From NCBI RefSeq assembly GCF_013415115.1, contig NZ_JACCDD010000001.1:434001-498000 (forward strand): a DNA stretch of 64,000 nt, written 5' to 3'. Below the pieces are notes generated by a model. That model was given only the letters and a program-made list of their open reading frames with translations, had not been told where the DNA came from and searched no databases. This stretch comes from Vreelandella zhaodongensis. GTDB lineage: Bacteria > Pseudomonadota > Gammaproteobacteria > Pseudomonadales > Halomonadaceae. Positions 1 through 8,912 of this stretch are shown here, piece after piece (position 1 is the first letter of the stretch; each line of letters opens with the position of its first letter). The translations under genes and the position numbers were made by a program.

Positions 1-62
1 CCTTCTGAGGCTGACTAGTCGGCTCTCGTTTTAAAGCTGTTTAGATTGCTAAGGGGGGAGGT

Positions 63-653
63 GTGAGCGAATCATTACGCGAGTTGCTGACCGAGTTAGA
101 GCAATTTGGCCAGGAAAACGATGCTGCCATTGCTGATCGCCCGCATCGTATGCTCAATATCACCCGTGATACGGGGGAGTTTCTTTCAGTACTCACCCAA
201 GCCTCGGATGCAAAACGAGTGCTGGAGATTGGTACCTCTAATGGCTATTCCACGTTGTGGTTTGCCCAGGCAGCTCAGAAGATTTCCGGGCACGTTACGA
301 CAGTAGAACTTTCCGAATACAAGTTCGATCTGGCAGCCACGAATTTTGAGCGCTCGGGGCTTTCTGACTACATTACCCTGCTGCGATGTGACGCTGGCGA
401 GCTGCTGAAAAGCATGGATGATTCTTCGTTCGATCTGCTTTTTCTCGACTCTAACCGTTCGGATTATTTGCAGTGGTGGCCAACTATCAAGCGAGTTCTG
501 CGAGAGGGTGGGCTTCTTGTGGTAGATAACGCCATTTCTCATGCAGACGAAATGGCTGCTTTTATAGAACTGGTATCGGCAGACCTCGATTTCACCACGT
601 GCACCGTACCCGTTGGCAAGGGTGAATTTCTGGCAACACGCTGTGGTGGTTAA
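63..653 (+). CDS. Class I SAM-dependent O-methyltransferase family protein
   Basis: This 196-residue cytoplasmic protein has the O-methyltransferase (caffeoyl-CoA/catechol type) layout. The SAM-binding motif LEIGTSNGYST is at residues 54-64, an acidic residue ends the second strand (TTVELSE, about 79-85), and LLFLDSNRSDY (125-135) carries the aspartate that binds metal and substrate in this family. Translation begins at a GTG behind a long purine-rich ribosome site (positions 52-60). The acceptor substrate cannot be read from sequence. It precedes a Nudix gene on the same strand with a 52-base gap, so co-transcription is possible but no shared function is evident. Confidence 0.85.
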   Translation: MSESLRELLTELEQFGQENDAAIADRPHRMLNITRDTGEFLSVLTQASDAKRVLEIGTSNGYSTLWFAQAAQKISGHVTTVELSEYKFDLAATNFERSGLSDYITLLRCDAGELLKSMDDSSFDLLFLDSNRSDYLQWWPTIKRVLREGGLLVVDNAISHADEMAAFIELVSADLDFTTCTVPVGKGEFLATRCGG

Positions 654-705
654 AGGCAGCCCTTATCACGGCTTGGCTAGGCCTAGATGAAGATGAGAAA
701 ACACT

Positions 706-1086
706 ATGTTTCCTGTATCAATAAAAGGTGTTTTGATCTTACCCTCTGACGAGGTGGTGCTGGCGCTCAATGATCGCAAGGAGTGGGAATTACCCGGTGG
801 GCGTATTGAGATTGGAGAGAACTCTACCGATTGCTTGGCACGGGAATTTAAGGAAGAGCTTGGTATCGATGTTGAGGCAGTTAACCTTGTCGATACTTAC
901 CTATTTGAAGTGATACCGGATAAATATGTGTTCATCGTCACTTATAGCTGTCGTTTGATTGGGCAATTTACCCCTGTATTGAGTCACGAGCATCACAAGA
1001 TTGAAACGTTCCCAATCGATGATTTACCGAATAATTTGCCCATAGGCTATGCGAAGTCTATTCACCGCGCGTGCTGCGGGCGTTAA
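706..1086 (+). CDS. Nudix hydrolase
   Basis: This 126-residue protein hydrolyses a nucleoside diphosphate linked to another moiety; the substrate is unknown. The complete Nudix box (G-x5-E-x7-REUxEExGU) lies at residues 32-54, from GGRIEIGE to REFKEELGI, with the metal-binding glutamates 47, 50 and 51 intact. Length is typical of a single-domain MutT/ADP-sugar type enzyme. The next gene starts 14 bases downstream, which suggests a short operon with the DUF6624 protein. Confidence 0.88.
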   Translation: MFPVSIKGVLILPSDEVVLALNDRKEWELPGGRIEIGENSTDCLAREFKEELGIDVEAVNLVDTYLFEVIPDKYVFIVTYSCRLIGQFTPVLSHEHHKIETFPIDDLPNNLPIGYAKSIHRACCGR

Positions 1087-1100
1087 CTGGAGAGGCTTGC

Positions 1101-1646
1101 ATGGATCAACATCTGGCAGATGAATTGGTCGGAATGATGCAGGAAGACCAGCGGGTGCTGCGGCAGCTCTTCGATTCAGGTGAGCTGCCCTCTGAGTCAT
1201 ACCATCCGCGAATGAAATCACTTCATGAGCAGCACGCTGCCCGCCTGAAGGAGATCATTAGTAGTGACGGCTGGCCTGGTATGTCGCAAGTGGGGGAGGA
1301 AGCTGCCAAAGCTGCTTGGCTAGTCGCTCAGCATTCTGTTTCAGATCCTGAGTTTATGGTGAAGTGCGTCGGCTTACTAGAAGATGCAGTTGTTAAGAAA
1401 GATGTGATGGGTTGGCAGTTGGCATTCCTTCAGGATCGAGTGCGTACTTTAACTGGCAAACTTCAGTACTACGGCACCCAGTTCGATGTTGATGAAAATG
1501 GATGGCCCATCCCCTTTCCCATTGAAGATTCCGCTACGGTTAATGAACGCCGTGCGCGTCTCGGATTGAACTCCCTGGAGGAACGCCAGGAGCAAATGAC
1601 AGAGCAAGCGCGGAAGCGCCGTGCCAATATTGAGCAAACCAATTAG
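1101..1646 (+). CDS. DUF6624 domain-containing protein
   Basis: I place the start at the ATG preceded by GGAGAGG (1089-1095), giving 181 residues; a longer reading frame would overlap the Nudix gene. The conserved DUF6624 pattern is visible: a GWPGMSQVG turn, then AAWLVAQHS, a DRV segment and the YYGTQF motif near residue 128, followed by a WPIPFPIED segment and RRARLGL near the C-terminus. The family has no established biochemical function that I know of. There is no signal peptide or membrane segment, so it is probably cytoplasmic. The C-terminus is a charged helix rich in Glu, Gln and Arg. Confidence 0.78.
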   Translation: MDQHLADELVGMMQEDQRVLRQLFDSGELPSESYHPRMKSLHEQHAARLKEIISSDGWPGMSQVGEEAAKAAWLVAQHSVSDPEFMVKCVGLLEDAVVKKDVMGWQLAFLQDRVRTLTGKLQYYGTQFDVDENGWPIPFPIEDSATVNERRARLGLNSLEERQEQMTEQARKRRANIEQTN

Positions 1647-1996
1647 CCAAACGCAGCACTCGAACGCTCTTGTATTCACTTCGCTCAGAGCGACGCGCGA
1701 CGAAGCGCAAACGCCTTAATAAATCACACCTCGCCGCGCATCGAGCTAAACGAGCTCTTCACTTGTTAAACGGTGAGGTCGTCGACGGTATCATCCAACT
1801 GGCGAAGTTCGTTATGTGGGTTAAGCTGAAATCGTTAAGTTTCTAATTTAGGTGGAACCGGCGTTTTACGCGTTACCACCTTTCGAGGCCGACCCACCGG
1901 CTCGGATTGGTCGTCTGGCGCAGGCAGTTTTCTTACAACGCCTTGCCGCCGAATGCGACCAACATCTCCATAGAGCCAAGCGAAAAGGAACCTACG
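1647..1996. other. 350-base intergenic region with imperfect inverted repeat
   Basis: I see no convincing gene here. The notable element is an imperfect inverted repeat at 1850-1881: AGGTGG pairs with CCACCT and an inner GCGT pairs with ACGC around a short TTT loop. It lies about 115 bases before the protease start and could be a leader structure or operator. The stretch at 1675-1715 is rich in CGC/GCG dyads but forms nothing I can name. Confidence 0.4.
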
Positions 1997-3310
1997 ATGG
2001 CGACAAAACCTAAAGGTAATGGCGGCGGTAAGTCTACGGGGAGTGAGTCACTCAACTCTGTGTCGTGCGGAGCCGAACAGCTGCTATTAGCGGCACTGGA
2101 GCGGGGTAGCCACTGCCTTGAAACAGGTCGTTTTCTGATTAGTTACCGAGACGGGATGTTAGAGGAGGGCATCAAAACACTCAAAGACCGAAAATTTCGA
2201 GTCGCCGACGCCCGTGACTTTGCAGATCAAGCAGTTAGCTTGGAAGACGCCGGTGACGCTGAAGTAATGGTGTTTCCTGAGATCGGCGTCGCGCTCGTGG
2301 GCGGCGATGCCCTACAACAGCATGGGATGAGCGTGAATGATGCTGTTTTAACGGAAGGCCCGATCGAAATTATCGAGCCTGAATATTTTGCCTTCTCGGA
2401 AAACTCGGAGTATCTGCGCGGCTTTTTGCGGGCAGCGAGCACCATTGCTCACGATCTTGGCGTTGATCGTGGTGCGGGGGAAACCGAAGAAAATCTTGAC
2501 GATGAAGTTATCGGGGCGACCTGGGGATTAGCTAAATGCAGGGTCCCACAAAGTAGTTGGAGTGGCGCCGGTATTAAGGTCGCCGTGCTAGATACGGGAA
2601 TGGATTGTGGGCACTCAGACTTTGCCGACAGACCCTTCGACAGCCGCTCATTCGTAGGGCAGCCGGTTCAAGATATCAATGGGCACGGAACCCATTGTAT
2701 TGGCACCGCTTGTGGGCCCAGGGCCTCCTCAGGAAGCACTCCAGGTTATGGTGTCGCTTTCGATGCGCGGGTTTTCGTTGGCAAGGTGCTGACCAACTCA
2801 GGCAGCAGCACTGGCGCAGGGGTGCTAGCAGGAATGAATTGGGCGATTGCCAATCGATGCGAGGTTATCTCGATGTCCCTTGGTAGTCAGAGCCCAGCGC
2901 AGGCAGCCTACACCCATGCCGGCGCGGCGGCACTTCGCAATGAATGTCTTATTATCGCCGCCGCTGGTAATGCTTCGATGAAAACGGGGGCGCCTGCCAA
3001 TTCGCCAACCATTATGTCTGTCGCATCGCTTGATCCAAACTTAAGGCCATCCAGTTTTTCAAATTTTGGTAAGGTCGACATTGCGGCACCGGGGCGGGAT
3101 GTGTTCTCGTCATGGCCTCGGCCGGTTAACTTTAAAACGATTAGCGGAACCAGTATGGCAACACCACACGTTGCTGGCTGCGCGGCGCTTTGGGCTCAGT
3201 CCGACTCCTCGCTGCGCGGAATGAATCTCTGGCGGCGACTGCTGTCTTCAGCACGGAAACTGCCATTTCCCGACGCCCGCGTAGGGGCGGGGTTGGTTCA
3301 GGCGCCCTAA
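1997..3310 (+). CDS. S8 (subtilisin-like) serine peptidase
   Basis: I start it at the ATG behind AAGGA (1985-1989), giving 437 residues. The catalytic triad is complete: Asp199 in VAVLDTGMD, His230 in NGHGTH and Ser386 in GTSMATPHVAG, with the oxyanion Asn325 in AAAGNAS. About 190 residues precede the catalytic domain, ending in IEIIEPEYFAF, which resembles the last strand of an I9-type propeptide. No classical signal peptide is visible, so export is uncertain. The C-terminus stops soon after the catalytic domain (GAGLVQ). A small protein gene 72 bases downstream looks like a separate propeptide/inhibitor partner. Confidence 0.9.
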   Translation: MATKPKGNGGGKSTGSESLNSVSCGAEQLLLAALERGSHCLETGRFLISYRDGMLEEGIKTLKDRKFRVADARDFADQAVSLEDAGDAEVMVFPEIGVALVGGDALQQHGMSVNDAVLTEGPIEIIEPEYFAFSENSEYLRGFLRAASTIAHDLGVDRGAGETEENLDDEVIGATWGLAKCRVPQSSWSGAGIKVAVLDTGMDCGHSDFADRPFDSRSFVGQPVQDINGHGTHCIGTACGPRASSGSTPGYGVAFDARVFVGKVLTNSGSSTGAGVLAGMNWAIANRCEVISMSLGSQSPAQAAYTHAGAAALRNECLIIAAAGNASMKTGAPANSPTIMSVASLDPNLRPSSFSNFGKVDIAAPGRDVFSSWPRPVNFKTISGTSMATPHVAGCAALWAQSDSSLRGMNLWRRLLSSARKLPFPDARVGAGLVQAP

Positions 3311-3382
3311 TGTCGGCAGATTCTCGCTGGGCAGATAACCCATGCGGTCCTGCTCAGGGAATAGATTTCGAAGGTAAAATCG

Positions 3383-3622
3383 ATGGAGAAAATAGAGCTC
3401 TGGATAGTGACGATTTCAAGCGATCAATCGATTAAGGAAATAGCCACGCGCTTGAGTGAAGAAGGCTTAACCATTAGGGATGTGCTTGAGGAAATTGGCT
3501 GCATTACGGGATCAGCAGATACTGCCACAGCGGATCGGCTGAAGGGCATTGAAGGCGTGGTGGATATTGCGCCGGATATACAGGTCGAAGTGGGGCCGCC
3601 AGGCTCTGAAGAGACTTGGTAG
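3383..3622 (+). CDS. Small I9-like (propeptide/inhibitor-like) protein
   Basis: This 79-residue protein has the beta-alpha-beta-beta-alpha-beta character of subtilisin propeptides and stand-alone I9 inhibitors: a first strand (IELWIVTIS), a helix (IKEIATRLSEEG), the strand IRDVLEEIGCITGSA, a second helix (TADRLKGI) and the strand EGVVDIAPDIQVEV. ATG 3383 has AAGG 8 bases upstream. It lies directly after an S8 peptidase gene on the same strand. By analogy it could fold or inhibit that enzyme in trans. The assignment rests on the predicted fold and on context, not on a diagnostic motif. Confidence 0.6.
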   Translation: MEKIELWIVTISSDQSIKEIATRLSEEGLTIRDVLEEIGCITGSADTATADRLKGIEGVVDIAPDIQVEVGPPGSEETW

Positions 3623-3680
3623 GACTTGAGATAGGGCTGCTAGCCTAAGGGTGTGAGCACCAATGTTTGAAGTTGGCTTT

Positions 3681-3764
3681 GAAAACAGTTTTGAAGAGAT
3701 TTTTTGAAGACAGTTTTTGCAGATAGTTTTTGAAGATAGTTTTTAAGACGGTTTGAAGATAGCT
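3681..3764. repeat. Degenerate 13-bp tandem repeat (GAAGAYAGTTTTT)
   Basis: About six to seven degenerate copies of a 13-base unit close to GAAGATAGTTTTT run head to tail between the I9-like gene and the DUF2784 gene. Units differ by one to three bases and one is shortened. The period is not a multiple of three and no reading frame uses it, so it looks like non-coding slippage-expanded DNA. Confidence 0.8.
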
Positions 3765-3817
3765 GAGTGCCTTGCCAAGCGCTTTATCAGCTGCTTAATC
3801 GCCCAGGGTGAATATCC

Positions 3818-4222
3818 ATGTCACAACAGTCGCTGCTGTTATTGCTAGCAGACATCATTCTGGTCATTCACGTGCTATTCGTGGCCTTTGTAGTACTTGG
3901 CCTCTTTGCCGTGTATGCAGGTTATTTTCTTAACTGGCGTTGGGTACGACATCGGACGTTTCGCATCACGCATTTATGTGCCATTGGCTATGTGGTCGTG
4001 CAAACGTGGTTGGGTGCCATTTGTCCGCTTACCACCTGGGAAATGGCGCTAAGGGCAGAAGCAGGCGCCGCTACCTATTCAGGTTCCTTTATCCAACATT
4101 GGCTGCACAGCCTGCTTTATTTCACTGCGCCTGAGTGGGTATTTATACTGATTTATACGGCGTTCGGTAGCTTGGTGCTGGCCAGCTGGTTTGTTGTGCG
4201 GCCCATCAAACGCTCGCGTTAA
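3818..4222 (+). CDS. DUF2784 family membrane protein
   Basis: This 134-residue protein has four hydrophobic segments (about 5-35, 50-68, 90-105 and 108-128). The family pattern is clear: an N-terminal LADIILVIHVLFVAFVV helix, then RITHL, a helix containing VVQTWLGAICPLTTWE, and FIQHWLHSLLYF with the conserved HW-LY segment. It is an inner-membrane protein of unknown function. A ribosome site (GGGTG) precedes ATG 3818. It is not obviously in an operon with LemA, which starts 66 bases later. Confidence 0.85.
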   Translation: MSQQSLLLLLADIILVIHVLFVAFVVLGLFAVYAGYFLNWRWVRHRTFRITHLCAIGYVVVQTWLGAICPLTTWEMALRAEAGAATYSGSFIQHWLHSLLYFTAPEWVFILIYTAFGSLVLASWFVVRPIKRSR

Positions 4223-4288
4223 TACGCTTAAACGGCTTAGGTGTTATATTTTCTAACGTATAAATACTTACTCTAGGGAAGGGTTAAA

Positions 4289-4882
4289 ATGCTCACCACG
4301 ATCATTATCTTAGCGGTACTGGCGATTGTCGTATTTTATGTCATCGGCATTTACAACAAGCTCGTTTCGCTGCGCAATCGCTTCCAGAACGCGTTTGCCC
4401 AGATTGAAGTGCAGCTAAAGCGTCGACATGACTTGATTCCTAACCTCGTTGAGACGGCGAAGGGTTACCTCAGCCATGAGCGGGAAACGCTACAATCGGT
4501 TATCGAGGCTCGTAATACAGCCGCGGCTGGGCTGAAAGCAGCCGCAGCTAACCCAGGCAGTGCCAAGGCGATTGCTGACCTTGGCGGTGCTGAAGGTGCG
4601 CTAACTCAAGCAATGGGGCGGCTCAATGTTGTTATGGAAGCTTATCCGGATCTGAAAGCCTCGCAAAACATGCAGCAGCTATCAGAAGAGTTAACCAGCA
4701 CTGAAAACAAGGTGGCCTTTTCACGCCAGTCATTTAACGATGCGGTAATGCAGTACAACACTTACCGGCAGAGCTTTCCCCCTGTGGCGGTGGCGGGCAT
4801 GTTCGGACATGGTCAGGATGCTTCCCTGTTAGAGTTCGAAGACAGCGCTCAGATTCAGGCGGCGCCCAAGGTGTCGTTCTAA
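4289..4882 (+). CDS. lemA: LemA family protein
   Basis: This is a 197-residue LemA-type protein: one N-terminal membrane helix (residues 2-18) followed by a long helical domain. The family signature is present: NRFQNAFAQIEVQLKRRHDLIPNLVET, then RLNVVMEAYPDLKASQNM and the segment VMQYNTYRQSFP. LemA proteins are membrane-anchored with a helical bundle; their role is poorly defined. The gene is followed after 25 bases by an M48 peptidase, a pairing common in bacteria that suggests membrane protein quality control. Confidence 0.92.
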   Translation: MLTTIIILAVLAIVVFYVIGIYNKLVSLRNRFQNAFAQIEVQLKRRHDLIPNLVETAKGYLSHERETLQSVIEARNTAAAGLKAAAANPGSAKAIADLGGAEGALTQAMGRLNVVMEAYPDLKASQNMQQLSEELTSTENKVAFSRQSFNDAVMQYNTYRQSFPPVAVAGMFGHGQDASLLEFEDSAQIQAAPKVSF

Positions 4883-4907
4883 GCCACTGCGGAGGTAACA
4901 GGGACAC

Positions 4908-6887
4908 ATGGATTTCTTTACTGCTCAGGATCATGCCCGGCGCAAAACTGGGCATTTAGTTGTCTTGTTGATACTGGCTGTGGTGGCTCTCATTGCGGTG
5001 ACGACACTGGCGGTTGCCATCGCGCTCCATTTTATGAACGGGGGCCAATCGGCGTCACACTCCAACCTCTCTTCCCAGGCTCTGTCTAGCCAGGGAATGT
5101 TGTCGTCTCTATCTATCGAGCTTGTTGCTGGTGTTGCTATTGCAGTGCTCGCTGTCGTGGTGCTGGGTGGCCTGTTCAAGCAGCGCCAACTAGGTCGTGG
5201 TGGCCGAGCAGTAGCGGAAGCGCTTGGCGGGCGCGAAATTAATATGAACACCCGCGATGCTGATGAGCGCCGCATTCTTAATGTGGTGGAAGAAATGGCC
5301 ATTGCATCCGGAACGCCGGTGCCTTCCGTTTATGTCATGGAAGAGGAGGGGATCAATGCCTTTGCCGCAGGCCATCAACCCAGTGATGCGGTCATTGGTA
5401 TTACTCGAGGCACGATCCGCAACCTGACGCGGGAAGAGCTGCAAGGGGTGGTGGCTCACGAGTTTAGCCACATTCTTCACGGCGACATGCGGCTGAATAT
5501 ACGGCTGGTCAGTGTGCTGCACGGCATACTGTTGATTGGCATGCTGGGTGGCATGCTGCTGCGCAGTATGCGTTTTCGGCGGATGGGCGGTGGCAAACGC
5601 GACAACTCGGCGGTGGTCATTTTAGGCCTAGGCGCGGCGCTGATGCTGATTGGCTACGCGGGCACTTTTTTTGGCAACCTTATCAAGTCAGCGGTCAGTC
5701 GTCAGCGGGAATACTTGGCGGATGCTTCGGCAGTACAGTTCACCCGTAACCCCCAGGGGATTGGTAACGCACTGGTCAAGGTGGGGGCTCATTCGCAAGG
5801 GTCATACTTGCAAGCATCACAGGCGGCGGAATTTAGCCACTTGTACTTCAGTCAAGGTGTGCGGCTGGGTCTTAACCAGATGATGGCGACTCACCCTCCC
5901 ATCAAAGACCGTATTCAGCGGGTAATGCCAGACTGGGATGGCCGCTTCGAACCCAGCTGGCCGTCTCCACAGGCCGAGGACGAGACACCTGATTCAACAG
6001 ATGAAAAGACGCGCCCAGGGTTAGGGCTCGGTTTAGGGTCTGAATCTGGCGTTAAAACCGGAGTGCTGGCCGCTGTCTTAACCGGTGCCTCCGCGCGCAC
6101 GGCCATTACTTCTATTGGTCAGCCTGATCAACGGCACTTGGCCCAGGCGCGGGCGACGCTGGAGGCATTGCCAGAGCGGCTTCGAACGGCGGCTCATGAG
6201 CCTTATGCTGCTCGCGCGTTAATGTATGGGCTGTTGCTTAGTGAAGATCAGGCGGTACGTGAGCACCAGTTAGAGGCGTTGCAGCAAATCGCACTGCCGG
6301 ATGTTTATCGGGAACTGACACAGCTAGCCCCAGACATGGTGAAACTGGATATACAGTTGCGTTTGCCGCTGGTTGAGTTGGCGCTGCCAGCGTTAAAGTC
6401 ACTTTCGGTAGAGCAGGCTCAGCACTTTCGCCTCTGTGTTGAACGCTTGATCAGCGCGGATGGTCAAGTCAGCTTGTTTGAATGGACGTTGCATCAGCTG
6501 TTGTTGAATAACCTGACCGAGCAGGACAGTCGATCTTCTCATCTTAAATTGAGCGATGTGCAGCACGAGTGTCAGGCGTTGCTCGCAGTTCTCGCGGCGG
6601 CTGGTCAGGATGATGCCGATGAAATCACCGCGGCCTTAAAATCTGCGGAAAGTGAGCTTCCGTTCGCACTGCATGAAACAGGCGATGTGGGTGATATGCA
6701 GGCGCTTAGTCTGGTGGTGGAACGTTTGCGCCGCTTGCAGCCATTACATAAGCCAGCCCTACTACAAGCCATGGCGCGTTGCATTGAGCATAGTGGGCAT
6801 ATTCGCCCAGCTGAGGCTGAGCTGTTCAGGGTTATGGCAGATATTCTCGATTGCCCCATGCCGCCACTGTTATCAGATGAGACATAG
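4908..6887 (+). CDS. M48 family (HtpX-like) membrane metallopeptidase with long C-terminal domain
   Basis: This 659-residue zinc metallopeptidase has two N-terminal membrane helices (about 15-42 and 65-90) and the catalytic motif VVAHEFSHILHGD, with the third zinc ligand in the downstream SRQREYLADA motif. HtpX itself is about 290 residues. Here roughly 320 extra residues follow a linker (GLGLGLGSES, near residue 370); they are helical, with LEALPERLR and LFEWTLHQLLL segments. The extension probably adds a cytoplasmic regulatory or TerB-like helical part. It is paired with lemA upstream. The stop codon lies inside an 18-bp tandem repeat. Confidence 0.9.
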   Translation: MDFFTAQDHARRKTGHLVVLLILAVVALIAVTTLAVAIALHFMNGGQSASHSNLSSQALSSQGMLSSLSIELVAGVAIAVLAVVVLGGLFKQRQLGRGGRAVAEALGGREINMNTRDADERRILNVVEEMAIASGTPVPSVYVMEEEGINAFAAGHQPSDAVIGITRGTIRNLTREELQGVVAHEFSHILHGDMRLNIRLVSVLHGILLIGMLGGMLLRSMRFRRMGGGKRDNSAVVILGLGAALMLIGYAGTFFGNLIKSAVSRQREYLADASAVQFTRNPQGIGNALVKVGAHSQGSYLQASQAAEFSHLYFSQGVRLGLNQMMATHPPIKDRIQRVMPDWDGRFEPSWPSPQAEDETPDSTDEKTRPGLGLGLGSESGVKTGVLAAVLTGASARTAITSIGQPDQRHLAQARATLEALPERLRTAAHEPYAARALMYGLLLSEDQAVREHQLEALQQIALPDVYRELTQLAPDMVKLDIQLRLPLVELALPALKSLSVEQAQHFRLCVERLISADGQVSLFEWTLHQLLLNNLTEQDSRSSHLKLSDVQHECQALLAVLAAAGQDDADEITAALKSAESELPFALHETGDVGDMQALSLVVERLRRLQPLHKPALLQAMARCIEHSGHIRPAEAELFRVMADILDCPMPPLLSDET

Positions 6888-6923
6888 GCAGCAGGTGAGA
6901 CATAGGCAGCAGGTGAGACATAG
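6879..6923. repeat. 18-bp tandem repeat spanning the M48 stop codon
   Basis: Two exact copies of GAGACATAGGCAGCAGGT (6879-6896 and 6897-6914) are followed by half a third copy. The M48 gene stops at the TAG inside the first copy, and every further copy holds another in-frame TAG, so expansion would not change the protein. Confidence 0.9.
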
Positions 6924-6998
6924 TCAGCCCCGTGCGTTATAAATAGCTTGCGAGCTGCGCTTGGCTGACGTCCTGTCATTGCAATAGTGAAAGCACCA

Positions 6999-8912
6999 TC
7001 AGCGTTGTTTGATAGGTTTACGTTTTACGTAGCGAGTGCGTTTGGTTTTAGTACTTTTCTTTGGTTTCGCCGGGCCACCGGCCTCGCCTTGGGCTGTCTG
7101 CAGGCTCTGCCTGAGCTTGGCCGCATCGCTGTGGGTGAGTAGACCACGTAGATCATCCAGGAGTGCTTGCTGAAACGCGCCGGGGTCATCCTGCTGTTCT
7201 GAGATCGCCCGAAGCCGTTGTTCCCAAAGGGCAGTGCGTTCTGGCGTGCTTACGGCGCTTGGCAAGGCGGCGACCAGCGCACAGCCGAGTTTAGTGGCAC
7301 GCAGGGCTTTTTGCTGACGCACCAGGTAGCCACGCTGTACCAAGGTTTCAATAATACCTGCGCGGGTTGCTTCGGTGCCAAGACCATCGGTGTCACGCAG
7401 CGTACGCCGCACATTGGGGTCGTCTACGTAGCGGCCAATGTTCATCATTGCTTTAATCAAGCTGGCATCAGTGAACGGTTCCGGCGGGCGGGTTTCTTTT
7501 TCCTCAACGCCTGCGCCCAGCGCTTGGCAAGTTTCCCCCTGAGTGAGCGGAGGCAGTGGCGGGGTTTCGTCGCGGGTGGTGAAGAGTGGCTTCCATCCGT
7601 GATCAAGAATGCTCTGGCCGCGGGCACGGAACGCTTCATCCAGCAGGGTGAACTCTGCTTTCACCTCAAAGGTGCGCAGCGGCCGATAAAACTGCGCCAT
7701 CACATTGCGCACAATCAACCGAAACACATGGCCTTCGGTGGCGGAAAGTTGGCTAAAGTCTGCGGGCTTGCCGGTGGGCGCTAGGGCATGGTGCGCGCCT
7801 ACCTGTTTGTCGTTCCAGGCTTTGGAGCGCAGGGTAAAGTCGGCTCCATTCAGCCACTGACGCAGTATTTCATCGTTCTGGCAGGCGCTGCTTAAGCTAC
7901 GTTGAGCCAGCGCTAGATGCTCTTCGGGCAGGTAGCGGCAGTCGGAACGAGGGTAGGTGATTAACTTGTGCTGCTCGTACAGCCGCTGGCAAATATCCAG
8001 CACCATCTGCGCGGAAAGCCCGTGGCGGCGGGCGGCATCTACCTGTAACGCAGAAAGCGAATAGGGCAGCGGCGGCGCTTGGCGTTTTTCCTGTTGATCG
8101 AGGGTGGTTAAGGTGCCCCGAGCGCCTGGAAGCCGTGCTGCTAACGCATCGGCGGGGGTGCGATCAATCAGCCGTCCTTGTTCATCTAGCGGCTGGTGCG
8201 CTTTGGGTACCCACCAGGCGCGCAGCTGGCCCTGGGCCACCTGTAAATCCACCCATAGCGGGTAGAACGGATGAGGCTTAAAATCACGAATGGCATTGTC
8301 GCGGCGAACAATCAGCCCCAGCACTGGCGTTTGCACACGACCAACGGAAAGCACGCCATCATGTCCCGCTTGGCGGCCGGTGAGCGTCCAGGCGCGGGTT
8401 AAGTTAATGCCGTACAGCCAGTCAGCACGAGAGCGCGCCTGGGCCGCTTGAAACAGCGGCTGGTATTCCATATTAGAACGCAGCTTGGCAAGTGCTCGGC
8501 TCACGGCCGGTTTGTTAAGATCGCTGATCAGCAGCCTCTGAACAGGGCCGCGATACTTCATGTACTCAATTACTTCCTGCACCAGTAGCTGGCCTTCGCG
8601 GTCAGGATCGCCAGCGTGCACCACGCTGGTGGCCTGCTTAATCAGCTTGCGAATCACAGTCAGTTGCCCACGCGCCTTGGAGCGCGGCATCAGTTTCCAC
8701 TGCTGCGGCACAATGGGTAGCCGATCTAGCCGCCACTGTTTATCGGCGGGGTCGTAAGCCTCGGGCGGAGCCTGTTCCAGCAAATGGCCTAGGCACCAAG
8801 TTACCGTGGTGTCGCCGCAGACCATAGCGCCATCCTGGCGTTTTGCGCTGCCGGGCAGCGCGTCGGCAATAGCCCGTGCAAGGCTGGGTTTCTCGGCGAT
8901 AATCAAGCGCAT
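6999..8912 (-). CDS. topB: DNA topoisomerase III
   Basis: This 637-residue type IA topoisomerase has the N-terminal Toprim domain (MRLIIAEKPSLARAIA, and DPDREGQLL at 102-110 with the metal-binding acidic residues) and the active-site Tyr320 in LITYPRSDCRYL. The E. coli enzyme is 653 residues, so this one is full length. The start at 8912 matches the universal MRLIIAEKPS beginning; an upstream in-frame extension is not supported by the family. The C-terminus is a basic tail (KPKKSTKTKRTRYVKRKP) rather than zinc fingers, as in other TopB proteins. It relaxes and decatenates DNA through single-strand passage. Confidence 0.95.
   Translation of the reverse strand: MRLIIAEKPSLARAIADALPGSAKRQDGAMVCGDTTVTWCLGHLLEQAPPEAYDPADKQWRLDRLPIVPQQWKLMPRSKARGQLTVIRKLIKQATSVVHAGDPDREGQLLVQEVIEYMKYRGPVQRLLISDLNKPAVSRALAKLRSNMEYQPLFQAAQARSRADWLYGINLTRAWTLTGRQAGHDGVLSVGRVQTPVLGLIVRRDNAIRDFKPHPFYPLWVDLQVAQGQLRAWWVPKAHQPLDEQGRLIDRTPADALAARLPGARGTLTTLDQQEKRQAPPLPYSLSALQVDAARRHGLSAQMVLDICQRLYEQHKLITYPRSDCRYLPEEHLALAQRSLSSACQNDEILRQWLNGADFTLRSKAWNDKQVGAHHALAPTGKPADFSQLSATEGHVFRLIVRNVMAQFYRPLRTFEVKAEFTLLDEAFRARGQSILDHGWKPLFTTRDETPPLPPLTQGETCQALGAGVEEKETRPPEPFTDASLIKAMMNIGRYVDDPNVRRTLRDTDGLGTEATRAGIIETLVQRGYLVRQQKALRATKLGCALVAALPSAVSTPERTALWEQRLRAISEQQDDPGAFQQALLDDLRGLLTHSDAAKLRQSLQTAQGEAGGPAKPKKSTKTKRTRYVKRKPIKQR

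Noticed and set aside
3190..3435. 81-codon frame overlapping the protease end and the I9-like gene
   Set aside because: It overlaps two better-supported genes in another frame and shows no conserved protein features.
7218..7784. 188-codon plus-strand frame inside topB
   Set aside because: Antisense shadow of a well-conserved topoisomerase gene with no ribosome site.
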